Shown here: positions 29,186-37,155 of the stretch, piece after piece
Position numbering within the stretch: the stretch's first letter is position 1
Layout: every line of letters begins with the position of its first letter
From: Phreatobacter cathodiphilus
GTDB taxonomy: Bacteria; Pseudomonadota; Alphaproteobacteria; Rhizobiales; Phreatobacteraceae
NCBI RefSeq assembly: GCF_003008515.1
Contig: NZ_CP027668.1
Coordinates: forward strand, 922,001-986,000
DNA: 64,000 nucleotides
Direction: 5' to 3'
The notes under the pieces: generated by a model
Seen by the model: the letters and a program-made list of their open reading frames with translations, nothing else
The model's database searches: none
Told to the model about the DNA's origin: nothing
Position numbers and translations under genes: made by a program

Positions 29186-29210
29186 CGTCCACCCCGAAGG
29201 GAAGTGCCCC

Positions 29211-30342
29211 ATGCGTGCCGACATCGTCGCCACCGCCGAGGCCATCAAGGAGTCTGTCGGGCTCCTGAGGAGGCATCTTTGACTGGGATGTCTCGGTCAA
29301 GCGCCTCGCCGAACTGAACGCCCTCGCCGAATCCAACGATCTCTGGAACGATCCGGACAAGGCGCAGAAGGTCATGCAGGAGCGCAACGCGCTCGATGCC
29401 CGCATGACCGCCCTCACCACCATCAACCGTGACCTCGCCGACAATCTCGAACTCGCCGAACTCGCCGAGGCGGAGGACGACGCCGCCACCCTCGACGAGG
29501 CCGCGAAGGCCCTGGTCGAGACCCGGGCCAAGGCCGAGCGCCTGCAGCTCGAAGCGCTTCTCTCCGGCGAAGCCGACGCCAACGATACCTATCTCGAGGT
29601 CCATGCGGGCGCCGGCGGCACCGAAAGCCAGGACTGGGCCCTCATGCTCATGCGCATGTACACGCGCTGGGCCGAGCGCCGCGGCTTCAAGGTCGAGGTG
29701 GTCGAGGAGAGCGAGGGCGAAGAAGCCGGCATCAAGTCGGCCACCCTGCTCATCAAGGGCCACAACGCCTATGGCTGGCTGAAGACGGAAGCCGGCGTGC
29801 ATCGCCTCGTGCGCATCTCGCCCTTCGATTCCAACGCCCGCCGCCACACCTCCTTCGCCTCGGCGACGGTCTATCCGGTGATCGACGACAAGATCGACAT
29901 CCAGATCAACGACAGCGACGTGCGCATCGACACGATGCGCTCGGGCGGCGCCGGCGGCCAGCACGTGAACAAAACCGAATCGGCCGTGCGCCTCGTCCAC
30001 AATCCGACGGGCGTCATGGTGGTCAGCCAGGGCTCGCGCTCACAGCACGCCAACCGGGCGGTCGCCTGGCAGATGCTGCGCGCCAAGCTCTACGAGCGCG
30101 AGCTGAAGATCCGGGAGGAGGCGGCCGCGGCCGACTTCGCCTCCAAGACGGACATCGGCTGGGGCCACCAGATCCGCTCCTACGTGCTGCAGCCCTACCA
30201 GCTCGTGAAGGACCTGCGCACCGGCAAGACCTCCGGTGTGCCGTCCGACGTTCTCGACGGAGACCTCGACGGCTTCATGGAGGCGACGCTGGCCATGCGC
30301 GCCTATGGCACCAAGGCCGGCGATACCGAAGACGTGGAATGA
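29211..30342 (+). CDS. prfB: Peptide chain release factor 2, made by programmed +1 frameshift
   Basis: 376 residues when decoded as 29211-29279 joined to 29281-30342. The first 23 codons end in CTT followed by in-frame TGA. Skipping one T continues as Leu-Asp-Trp-Asp and gives a normal-length RF2. Motifs are the stop-codon-reading SPF (VRISPFDSN) and the catalytic GGQ ([11 protein letters not shown]). RF2 ends translation at UGA and UAA. A shorter reading from ATG 29374 would lack the N-terminal helices. The frameshift makes RF2 control its own level. A strong terminator follows. Confidence 0.97.
29271..29283 (+). other. prfB programmed +1 frameshift site
   Basis: AGGAGG (29268-29273) acts as an internal Shine-Dalgarno site a few bases before CTT TGA C (29277-29283). 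This is the classic RF2 frameshift cassette: the ribosome stalls at UGA when RF2 is scarce and slips forward by one base. Confidence 0.95.
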
Positions 30343-30368
30343 CGGGCGCCGCAGCGACCATCTGGAGA

Positions 30369-30392
30369 GGGCCGCCCGGAGGCGGCCCTTTT
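30369..30392 (+). terminator. Intrinsic terminator of prfB
   Basis: Perfect 8-bp stem GGGCCGCC / GGCGGCCC with a 4-base loop, followed by TTTT. Confidence 0.9.
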
Positions 30393-30536
30393 GCGTTTGG
30401 GCACTGGGCCTGCCGACCACCTGTGACCTGGAGGCAACACCGGCATTCCGATACTCTGAATTATGGCAGCGTGCCACATTTCAGAAACACAGGGCATCGA
30501 AGCTCGCGCCAGTCCAAACCCACCGGATGTGGAATC

Positions 30537-31271
30537 ATGAAGAAGCTCATCATTGCATCCGCCTTCCTCGCCGCCTCGGCGGCTGGCGCTCAGGCCGCTG
30601 ACCTCGGCGCGCCGCGCATGCCTATCGCGGCTGCCGTCGTGGCTCCGGCCTTCAGCTGGAGCGGGTTCTACATCGGCGGCCAGGTCGGTGGCGTCTGGTA
30701 CAACGACCGGACCCGCGAGTTCATCACCGCCACGGGCGTGGCCTCGGGCTTCAGCCAGGGGTTCAACACCGGCGGCATCACCGGCGGTCTCCATGCCGGC
30801 GTGAACTACCAGGTGAACAACTTCGTGCTCGGTCTCGAGGGTGACATCGAAGCCTCCGGCGTCAACGGCGGCTACACGCTCGGCAACGGCAACGGGACGC
30901 GCTTCCGCTCCAACTTCCAGGGGTCGGTCCGCCTGCGCGCCGGTGTCGCGGTCGATCGGGCGCTGTTCTACGTGACCGGCGGTCTCGCCGTCGCCCAGAT
31001 GCGCTACGGCTACTTCACGCCCGCCGTCATCGAGAACTTCAGCCGCACCCAGGCCGGCTGGACGGTCGGTGCGGGTGTCGAATACGCCTTCACGCCGAAC
31101 TGGACCGCCCGGCTCGAGTATCGCTACTCGGACTACGGCCGCGTGTCGAACGCCAGCGCCGTCGCCTTCCCGGGCTTCACCTACCGCCACAACCCGCGCT
31201 CCCACGCGGTGCGCGTCGGCGTGACCTACCTCTTCTCCACCGGCCCCTCGGCGGTCGTCGCGCGCTACTGA
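30537..31271 (+). CDS. Outer-membrane beta-barrel protein (Omp25/31-type porin), copy 1
   Basis: 244 residues. Signal peptide 1-21 (KLIIASAFLAASAAGAQA). The mature protein begins ADLGAPRMP and continues with FSWSGFYIGGQVGG, the Rhizobiales Omp25/Omp31 hallmark. It ends in alternating strands and a terminal aromatic residue (VVARY) used by the Bam machinery. Probably an eight-stranded barrel in the outer membrane. The start at 30537 is set by the signal peptide. A near-identical copy follows in tandem. Confidence 0.93.
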   Translation: MKKLIIASAFLAASAAGAQAADLGAPRMPIAAAVVAPAFSWSGFYIGGQVGGVWYNDRTREFITATGVASGFSQGFNTGGITGGLHAGVNYQVNNFVLGLEGDIEASGVNGGYTLGNGNGTRFRSNFQGSVRLRAGVAVDRALFYVTGGLAVAQMRYGYFTPAVIENFSRTQAGWTVGAGVEYAFTPNWTARLEYRYSDYGRVSNASAVAFPGFTYRHNPRSHAVRVGVTYLFSTGPSAVVARY

Positions 31272-31298
31272 TCGCCGATCACCGTTTCCGACAGCAGA

Positions 31299-31324
31299 AG
31301 GCCGCCTGCAAGGGCGGCCTTTTT
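31299..31324 (+). terminator. Intrinsic terminator of porin copy 1
   Basis: 7-bp stem GGCCGCC / GGCGGCC with T-run TTTTT. The same stem sequence recurs after mrcA, prfB and porin copy 2. Confidence 0.9.
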
Positions 31325-31498
31325 GCGTTCGGGCGGGGGGAGTCGGGGGCCGGGCGGCAAAGCAGCGAGGGTACCATTATACCCTAAAATTGTGCCCCCA
31401 TACAGCCCGGAAACACGACGATACGAACCCACGGTTGATGGTCGCCCGCATCTGTGCACAAGAGGCGATGTCGATCTTTCCGTGCATGCTGGGTTCCC

Positions 31499-32233
31499 AT
31501 GAAAAAGTGTCTGCTCGCTTCCACAGCGGTCTTCGCATCCTGCTTCGGCGCCCTGGCCGCTGATCTCGGGTCGCCGCGCATGCCGATCGCAAGCGTCGCG
31601 ACGGCTCCGGCCTTCAGCTGGAGCGGGTTCTACATCGGCGGCCAGGTCGGCGGCGTCTGGTACAACGACCGGACCCGCGAGTTGGTCACCGCGACGGGCG
31701 TCGCCACCGGCTTCGACCAGGGCTTCAACACCAGCGGCGTCACCGGCGGTATCCACGCCGGCTTCAACTATCAGGTCAAGAACTTCGTCGTCGGCCTCGA
31801 GGGTGATCTCGAAGCCTCCGGCGTCAACGGCAACTACCCGGTCGGCAACGGCAACGGTTGGCGTTTTCGCTCCAACTTCCAAGGGTCGGTCCGCCTGCGC
31901 GCCGGCGTCGCGGTGGATCGGACGCTGTTCTACGTGACCGGCGGTCTCGCCGTCGCCCAGTTGCGCTACGGCTACTTCAGCCCCACCGTCATCGAGTACG
32001 TCAGCCGCACCCAGGCCGGCTGGACGGTCGGCGCCGGTGTCGAATACGCCGTCACGCCGAACTGGACCGCCCGGCTCGAATACCGCTACTCGGACTACGG
32101 CCGCGTGTCGAACGCCAGCGCCGTCGTTTTCCCCGGCTGGACCTACCGTCACAACCCGCGCTCCCACGCGGTGCGCGTCGGCGTGACCTACCTCTTCTCC
32201 ACCGGCCCCTCTGCCGTGGTCGCGCGCTACTGA
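31499..32233 (+). CDS. Outer-membrane beta-barrel protein (Omp25/31-type porin), copy 2
   Basis: 244 residues, the same length as copy 1 and colinear with it: the ATGs are 962 bases apart. The mature parts differ at scattered positions only. The signal peptides (CLLASTAVFASCFGALA here) and the upstream regions are unrelated. The protein ends in the same VVARY. The pattern fits an old tandem duplication followed by separate promoter evolution, so the two are probably expressed under different conditions. The upstream region (31365-31400) is unusually AT-rich for this window. Confidence 0.93.
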   Translation: MKKCLLASTAVFASCFGALAADLGSPRMPIASVATAPAFSWSGFYIGGQVGGVWYNDRTRELVTATGVATGFDQGFNTSGVTGGIHAGFNYQVKNFVVGLEGDLEASGVNGNYPVGNGNGWRFRSNFQGSVRLRAGVAVDRTLFYVTGGLAVAQLRYGYFSPTVIEYVSRTQAGWTVGAGVEYAVTPNWTARLEYRYSDYGRVSNASAVVFPGWTYRHNPRSHAVRVGVTYLFSTGPSAVVARY

Positions 32234-32252
32234 TCGCCGATCGTCGTCACGA

Positions 32253-32282
32253 CCAAAAAGGCCGCCTCTCGGGGCGGCCTTT
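32253..32282. terminator. Bidirectional intrinsic terminator
   Basis: Perfect 12-bp stem AAAAAGGCCGCC / GGCGGCCTTTTT between the convergent porin copy 2 and the beta-trefoil protein gene. It has a T-run on both strands. Confidence 0.92.
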
Positions 32283-32307
32283 TTGGTTTCAATGCTGTCT
32301 GCCGTGC

Positions 32308-32811
32308 CTACCGGACGGCCCTGCCCGTGCGTCCCAGCCGCCAGAACTGTCCCGAATAATTCCCGCAGGGCCTGAGCTCCGGCTGGTCGCTGTCGGGATC
32401 GATGTCGAGGCACATGCGCGGTCCGCGGAACGTCGTGGTGAGGCGCACCCAGTTGCCCGCCGGCACGATCTGCCAGAACTGGCCGGTGAAGTTGCCACAG
32501 GGCCTCAGCTCCGGGCGGTTGGTCGGCGGGTTGATGTCGAGACACATGCGTGATCCCCGGAACTCCGTGGTGAGCCGCCAGGAACCGTCGCCGGTCGGGA
32601 TGAAGCGCCAGTTCTGGCCGGAGACGTTCTGGTCGCGGTCGAGCCGCGCCTGGTTGTTCCGCGGACCGCCGTTGAACACGTCCATCGGCATGCCCGTGCC
32701 GCGGAACTGCGTGGTCAGCTTGTAGTAGCTGCCGGGATCGGGGCTCTGGGCGAGGGCGGGCGCCGCCTGCACGGCAAGGGCGAGGCACAGGGCGGGAAAC
32801 AGCGGGCGCAT
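32308..32811 (-). CDS. Secreted ricin-type beta-trefoil (lectin-like) protein
   Basis: 167 residues. Signal peptide 1-21 (LCLALAVQAAPALAQ). The mature part is made of three similar units of about 45 residues, each with the pattern LTT-x-FRG-xx-M-x-LD and ending in GQ-x-W (GQNWRF, GQFWQI, GQFWRL). Three such repeats are the signature of a ricin-B-type beta-trefoil, which usually binds sugars. Conserved cysteines (MCLDI, RPCGN) recur in the second and third units. No catalytic domain is attached, so it may bind cell-surface or host glycans. Function unknown. Confidence 0.8.
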   Translation of the reverse strand: MRPLFPALCLALAVQAAPALAQSPDPGSYYKLTTQFRGTGMPMDVFNGGPRNNQARLDRDQNVSGQNWRFIPTGDGSWRLTTEFRGSRMCLDINPPTNRPELRPCGNFTGQFWQIVPAGNWVRLTTTFRGPRMCLDIDPDSDQPELRPCGNYSGQFWRLGRTGRAVR

Positions 32812-32954
32812 GCGTATCGTCTCCGGGAATCAGGGGCGCCGCCGACCGCGCGCGCCGGATCACGCAAACTGCCCCGCGAGGGTTCCACGCGGTAGCCTGG
32901 TCCGGGCCCGGCTGCATGAGTGGGACTCGATTCGGCCACCGTCCCGCAGCCCCG

Positions 32955-34910
32955 TCAGCACCGCGTCGGATAGGCGCGTTGGCCGGTCACCTCGAAGTCC
33001 CGCCACATGGCGTTGACCGAGCGGACCATCTCTGCCGCCATCGCCCGCGGAAAGCGCGCCTGTACGAGATAGACCACGCCCGGCTCGTTCCGCTTCTGCG
33101 CGACCAGGTCGTAGTATTCGAGGTCGGTGCGGAAGCGGTCGCCCTGCAGCACGCCGCGCCCGCGCACCGTGAAGCCGCGGAACCCGGCCTGGCCCTGCGG
33201 AAGATCGGAATCGTGACTGATCTCGCCGCGGCGCGGGCGGGGGCCCTCGACGATCGTGTCCCAGTACCACGACTGGGCGGTGCAGGAGCCACGGGCACTG
33301 TTGGCGCTCACCACCACAACGGCGTCGCGGTTCTGCTCGTGGATAAGGACGGAGTTGACCGGCCCGGGCAGGTCGTTGTCGCTGTCGAGGCGGAAGCCCG
33401 GGGGAATGGCGAAGGACCAGCGGTCGCGGCGGTGGCGATAGGGGCCCTCGACCGCCGCAGGGCCGGGCGGCGGCACGGAGCCGGTCGCATCGCTCTCGGG
33501 GCGCGGCTGCGGCAGCGGCGCGGCCTGCGGCTCGGCCGCGGCGGCCGGCGCGGCGGCCTCGTCGGCCGGCCGGGGGCGCACCGTCCCGGTGGTGACGGCA
33601 CTGTCGGCCGCGGCCGTGGCCGCCTGGCGCAGCGTCTGGAGCTCGCCTTCCAGGCTGGCGACCCGCGCCGCGGCCTCCTGGGCCTTCTTTTCGGCTGCGG
33701 CGACGGCACTCTGGGCGGCCTGCAGGTCCGTCTGGCTGCGCCGGATCTGGCCGGCCGCCTCCGCCGTCTGGTTCTGCCGCTGGATCAGTTCGGTCTGGCT
33801 GTGGGCGAGTTGGGTGCGGGCGACACGCAGATTGGCCTCGGCCGTCTCGGCACGACGGGCTGCGGTCCGGGCCTGATCGCGCAACCGCGCCAGCTCGGCG
33901 GCGGCGCCGGCGGCGACCTCCGCCTTCTCGCCGGCCGCCCGGGAGAGGGCGGCGATGCGGGGATGGGCATCGCCGCGAAGGGGACCTGCGAATTCCGTGA
34001 CGCCGGCCGCCGCCATGCTGCCGACGAGGAAGGCGGCGGCGGAGATGCCGATCCACTTGAACGGCAGATTGCCGTTGGCGGGCGCCGGGGGTGGCGCGGC
34101 CACGGCCCGGTCGAGCGCGGTGCGCAGCCGGTCGTTCTCGGAGGAGAGGCGCGCGACGCTCTCGCGCAACGCACCGGCGCCGTCGGCGAGGGCCTCGCGC
34201 GGGTCGGGCGGCGTCGCGCCGGCGTCGGTGCGCACGGCCTTGAGATAGGCGGCGAAGGCCTCGAGCGTCGCCTTCAACCTGTCCTGCGCGGCGGTGCTGC
34301 GCTCCTGAAGAACGCCGTGAATCTTGCGGAACTCGACGGCGAAGCGCTCCCGCTCGGCGGCGTCGAATCGCGTCCAGATCGCCGCCGCGGCGGGATCTTC
34401 GGGGTGACGGCGGGCGAAGGCGACCTGCGCCGGCTCGCCGGCCTGGCCGCGATCGGCGGCGACGGCGGTTGCGAGTTCGGGAAGGCCCGGGCGCCCCAGC
34501 TTCTCGCCGAGGGCGGCGAGCAGGGCCTGCCAGGCCCCGTCTTCCGCCGGGTGGTTGGCCTGGTCGAGCCAGGCCGACAGATCGGGCGCGGGAACGGCGT
34601 CGAAGGGCGGTTCCAGCTTGTCCGTCGCCAGCGGGCTGAGCCTCGCCGTGACGAGACGGCCGGTCTGGTGGGCGCCGCGCGCCAGCGTCAAGAGCCCGGC
34701 ATGGTTCTCGGTGGGGTCGAGGATCTCCGCCGGCCAGAGGGCGAAGAGGACGCGTGCGCCCGCCGCCGCCTCGCGCAGCGCCTTGGCCGCGCCGCGGCCC
34801 TTGGGCTCGATGTCGGGGTGGATGGTCAGGCCGAGATCGGCCAGCGCCTGCCGGACGACCTCGACGCGGCTCCGGTCGGAGCGCCGATAGGCCAGAAACA
34901 GATCCGTCAC
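32955..34910 (-). CDS. TIR-like domain, transmembrane and coiled-coil protein
   Basis: 651 residues from GTG 34910, chosen because GGAGA lies just upstream and the TIR-like fold begins there (TDLFLAYRRSDRSRVEVV). Residues 1-135 resemble TIR_2 domains: LFLAYRRSD strand, a second strand near LTIHPD, GRVLF-like strand and a W near 59. I could not place the usual catalytic glutamate with certainty. Residues 286-304 form one membrane helix (WIGISAAAFLVGSMAAAG). A long alanine-rich coiled coil covers about 315-430. A proline-rich linker leads to a beta-rich C-terminal domain (about 495-651), probably periplasmic. It lies 95 bases downstream of an M23 peptidase gene. Confidence 0.7.
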   Translation of the reverse strand: MTDLFLAYRRSDRSRVEVVRQALADLGLTIHPDIEPKGRGAAKALREAAAGARVLFALWPAEILDPTENHAGLLTLARGAHQTGRLVTARLSPLATDKLEPPFDAVPAPDLSAWLDQANHPAEDGAWQALLAALGEKLGRPGLPELATAVAADRGQAGEPAQVAFARRHPEDPAAAAIWTRFDAAERERFAVEFRKIHGVLQERSTAAQDRLKATLEAFAAYLKAVRTDAGATPPDPREALADGAGALRESVARLSSENDRLRTALDRAVAAPPPAPANGNLPFKWIGISAAAFLVGSMAAAGVTEFAGPLRGDAHPRIAALSRAAGEKAEVAAGAAAELARLRDQARTAARRAETAEANLRVARTQLAHSQTELIQRQNQTAEAAGQIRRSQTDLQAAQSAVAAAEKKAQEAAARVASLEGELQTLRQAATAAADSAVTTGTVRPRPADEAAAPAAAAEPQAAPLPQPRPESDATGSVPPPGPAAVEGPYRHRRDRWSFAIPPGFRLDSDNDLPGPVNSVLIHEQNRDAVVVVSANSARGSCTAQSWYWDTIVEGPRPRRGEISHDSDLPQGQAGFRGFTVRGRGVLQGDRFRTDLEYYDLVAQKRNEPGVVYLVQARFPRAMAAEMVRSVNAMWRDFEVTGQRAYPTRC

Positions 34911-35005
34911 GGATCTTCTCCCGTGTTGTCCCGCCGCCGACGGGGCGGGAAAGAGCCAGGTGGCATGCACGTCAGCGAGGTGCGGCCGGCGGGCGGCCGC
35001 GGACC

Positions 35006-36352
35006 TCAATCGGCGGAGGCGAGCCTCACGCCCGCGCGCACGAAGCGCATGGGATCGACGGCCTCGCCGTTGATGCGGGTCTCGTAGTGCAGGTGCGGCC
35101 CCGTCGAGCGGCCGGTGGAGCCGATCCGCCCGACGCGCTGGCCGACGCCCACCAGGTCGCCCTCCTTCACCTCGATGCGGGAGAGGTGGGCGTAGCGGGT
35201 GGCGATGCCGTTGCCGTGGTCGACCTCGACGAGGAGGCCGTAGCCGCCGAGCGATCCCGCGTGGGTCACCCGGCCGCTGGCGGCGGCGAAGACGGGCTCT
35301 CCGGTGGCACCGCGGAAGTCGATGCCCGAATGCATGGCCCAGCTCCTGAGGAACGGGTCGAGGCGGGCACCGAAGCCGGAGGAGAGTTCGAGTTCGCCGG
35401 CATGGGGGCGGGCGATCGGGATGCTGGCGACGAGCCGGTTCAGGCGGTCCTGGTCGCGGATGACCGTCTGCAGCCGAAAGACCTGCTTCTCGAAGGGCGA
35501 GGCGTCCGGGGTCGGGGCGGGCAGGGGGATGAGCGGGCCGCCCGTTCCGGCGGTGGAGCCGCCGCGGGCTGTGGGCGCGAGCCGGGTCTCGGCGAGCCCC
35601 AGTTCGGCGAGCATGGCGCGGACTCGCCGGGCCCGCCGTTCGGCGCGGGTCTCCAGGCCCTGCAGCAGGCTCTGCTGGTTCTGCTCGACCCGATCGAGTG
35701 AACGTTCGACGCCGGCGACGACGTCGAGCCGCGTCGGAGCCGAGGCGAGGGCGAAGGCGGATTGCGCCGGCGCCGCCGCCACGACCTCGCGCGATTCAAG
35801 CCGCGTGTGCCGGCCGGCGGGCGGGGTGAGGCGCACGGTGTCGCCGGCGACGGCCGGGCGTGGCGCGGGAGCCGCCGCATTGCGCCCGGCAGCGCCGGGA
35901 CGCGCCGGCCCGTGGACGTCGCCGGCCGATTCCTTGAGCGAGGTGACGATGGCCTGCCGCGTCTCCAGCAGGGCCTGGCGCCGGGCCACCTGGTCGACCC
36001 GCCGCTCGAGTTCGGTCTGATCGACCATCTGCCGGCTGGTCATCCGGTCGAGCTGCGCGCGCAGCTCCCGGATGCGATCCTCGTAGGCGTGCTGGAGGCT
36101 CGCCTGGCGACTCATCACGCCGCCGATGATGTCGTCCTTGAAGGCCAGATAGCTGGTGACGGCGACGCCCCAGAGCGACAAGGCGAGTGCCGTGGCGACG
36201 ACCGTACCGCTCAGCGCATAGGACAGCGACAGCGTCCGCGTGCCGGAGCGGCCGCGCCAGGCGAAGGTGAGGGCCCCGGTGGGAACCTGGGCCCGCAGAT
36301 TGGCTTCGTGGGCGAGCTGCGCGCGATTGTATCGCTGGCTGGGCTGCGGCAT
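35006..36352 (-). CDS. M23-family (LytM) metallopeptidase, membrane-anchored
   Basis: 448 residues. One membrane anchor near 48-70 (LSGTVVATALALSLWGV). A coiled coil follows (about 85-140), then a variable linker and the C-terminal M23 domain (about 300-440). The zinc ligands are HSGIDF (His, Asp) and HLHYET (His). It cuts peptide cross-bridges, or, if inactive, activates amidases such as AmiC; the intact ligands favour activity. The arrangement of anchor, coiled coil and LytM resembles DipM/EnvC-type division factors and the Rhizobiales RgsM-type enzymes. A TTAAGGTTAAC sequence lies just upstream. Confidence 0.92.
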   Translation of the reverse strand: MPQPSQRYNRAQLAHEANLRAQVPTGALTFAWRGRSGTRTLSLSYALSGTVVATALALSLWGVAVTSYLAFKDDIIGGVMSRQASLQHAYEDRIRELRAQLDRMTSRQMVDQTELERRVDQVARRQALLETRQAIVTSLKESAGDVHGPARPGAAGRNAAAPAPRPAVAGDTVRLTPPAGRHTRLESREVVAAAPAQSAFALASAPTRLDVVAGVERSLDRVEQNQQSLLQGLETRAERRARRVRAMLAELGLAETRLAPTARGGSTAGTGGPLIPLPAPTPDASPFEKQVFRLQTVIRDQDRLNRLVASIPIARPHAGELELSSGFGARLDPFLRSWAMHSGIDFRGATGEPVFAAASGRVTHAGSLGGYGLLVEVDHGNGIATRYAHLSRIEVKEGDLVGVGQRVGRIGSTGRSTGPHLHYETRINGEAVDPMRFVRAGVRLASAD

Positions 36353-36467
36353 CGGCGTCCATCCATACGCGAACGTGACGCCCCATTACCGCCGATTAAG
36401 GTTAACGAACCGTGCCCGCCGGCCCAGGCTTGCCGCAAGGGGAGGGAGGGGCGGCGGACGCGTCCGC

Positions 36468-36932
36468 TCAGAGCGCCTCCGCCGCCGCCAGCACCTCGGC
36501 GGCGTGGCCCTTCACCTTGACCTTCGGCCAGATGCGGGCGATCCGCCCCGCCCGGTCGATCAGAAAGGTGGCGCGCTCGATGCCCATATAGGCCTTGCCG
36601 TACATGCTCTTCTCGACCCAGACGCCATAGGCCTCCACCACCTTGCCTTCCTCGTCCGAGCCGAGGGCGACGCCGAGGCCGTGCTTGGCCTGGAATCGGT
36701 CGAGGGCCTTCGCCGGGTCGCGGGAGACGCCGATGACGGTGGTGTCGGCCGCCTCAAACCGCGGCTTCAGCTCGGTGAAGTCCTTCGCCTCCTGGGTGCA
36801 GCCGGGGGTGTCGGCCTTCGGATAGAAGTAGATCACCACCTTGCGGCCCTTCAGCGCGGCGAGGTCGATTCCCTTTCCGCCGCCACCCGGAATCGCCACT
36901 GCCGGCGCCTCGTCCCCCACGTTCAACCCCAT
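36468..36932 (-). CDS. bcp: Thioredoxin-dependent peroxiredoxin (BCP/PrxQ family)
   Basis: 154 residues from ATG 36932 (MGLNVGDEAPAVAIP). Thioredoxin fold with the peroxidatic cysteine in YPKADTPGCTQEAKDF. The resolving cysteine five residues later, present in E. coli BCP, is absent (alanine-lysine region), so this is a one-cysteine type or uses an external thiol. It reduces hydrogen and organic peroxides in the cytoplasm. It lies upstream of the M23 peptidase gene on the same strand, 115 bases away. Confidence 0.92.
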   Translation of the reverse strand: MGLNVGDEAPAVAIPGGGGKGIDLAALKGRKVVIYFYPKADTPGCTQEAKDFTELKPRFEAADTTVIGVSRDPAKALDRFQAKHGLGVALGSDEEGKVVEAYGVWVEKSMYGKAYMGIERATFLIDRAGRIARIWPKVKVKGHAAEVLAAAEAL

Positions 36933-37070
36933 GGTGCCATCCTTTCGTCGGTTTTCGCTGCGATACGGATGATCCATACGCTCGCGCGAGATCAACGGAT
37001 TTTCGCTCGCTCCGGCCACCAGAAAACCGGTGACGGGGTCGCGTGTGCGATCTGAGCCGTGGAACCGTGC

Positions 37071-37085
37071 CTAACATTCGGTTAA
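37071..37085 (+). promoter_or_regulatory. Possible CtrA-type site upstream of the AsmA-like gene
   Basis: CTAA-N7-TTAA, one base off the CtrA full site, 71 bases before the proposed ATG at 37156. TTAA is rare in this DNA, but with one mismatch this is only suggestive. Confidence 0.35.
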
Positions 37086-37155
37086 GCCGGTCCGGGTCAC
37101 ATTGACGGCCGTGCAGCCTGCGCGGCAATTCCGGGCCGGCGGGATGGGAGACGGA

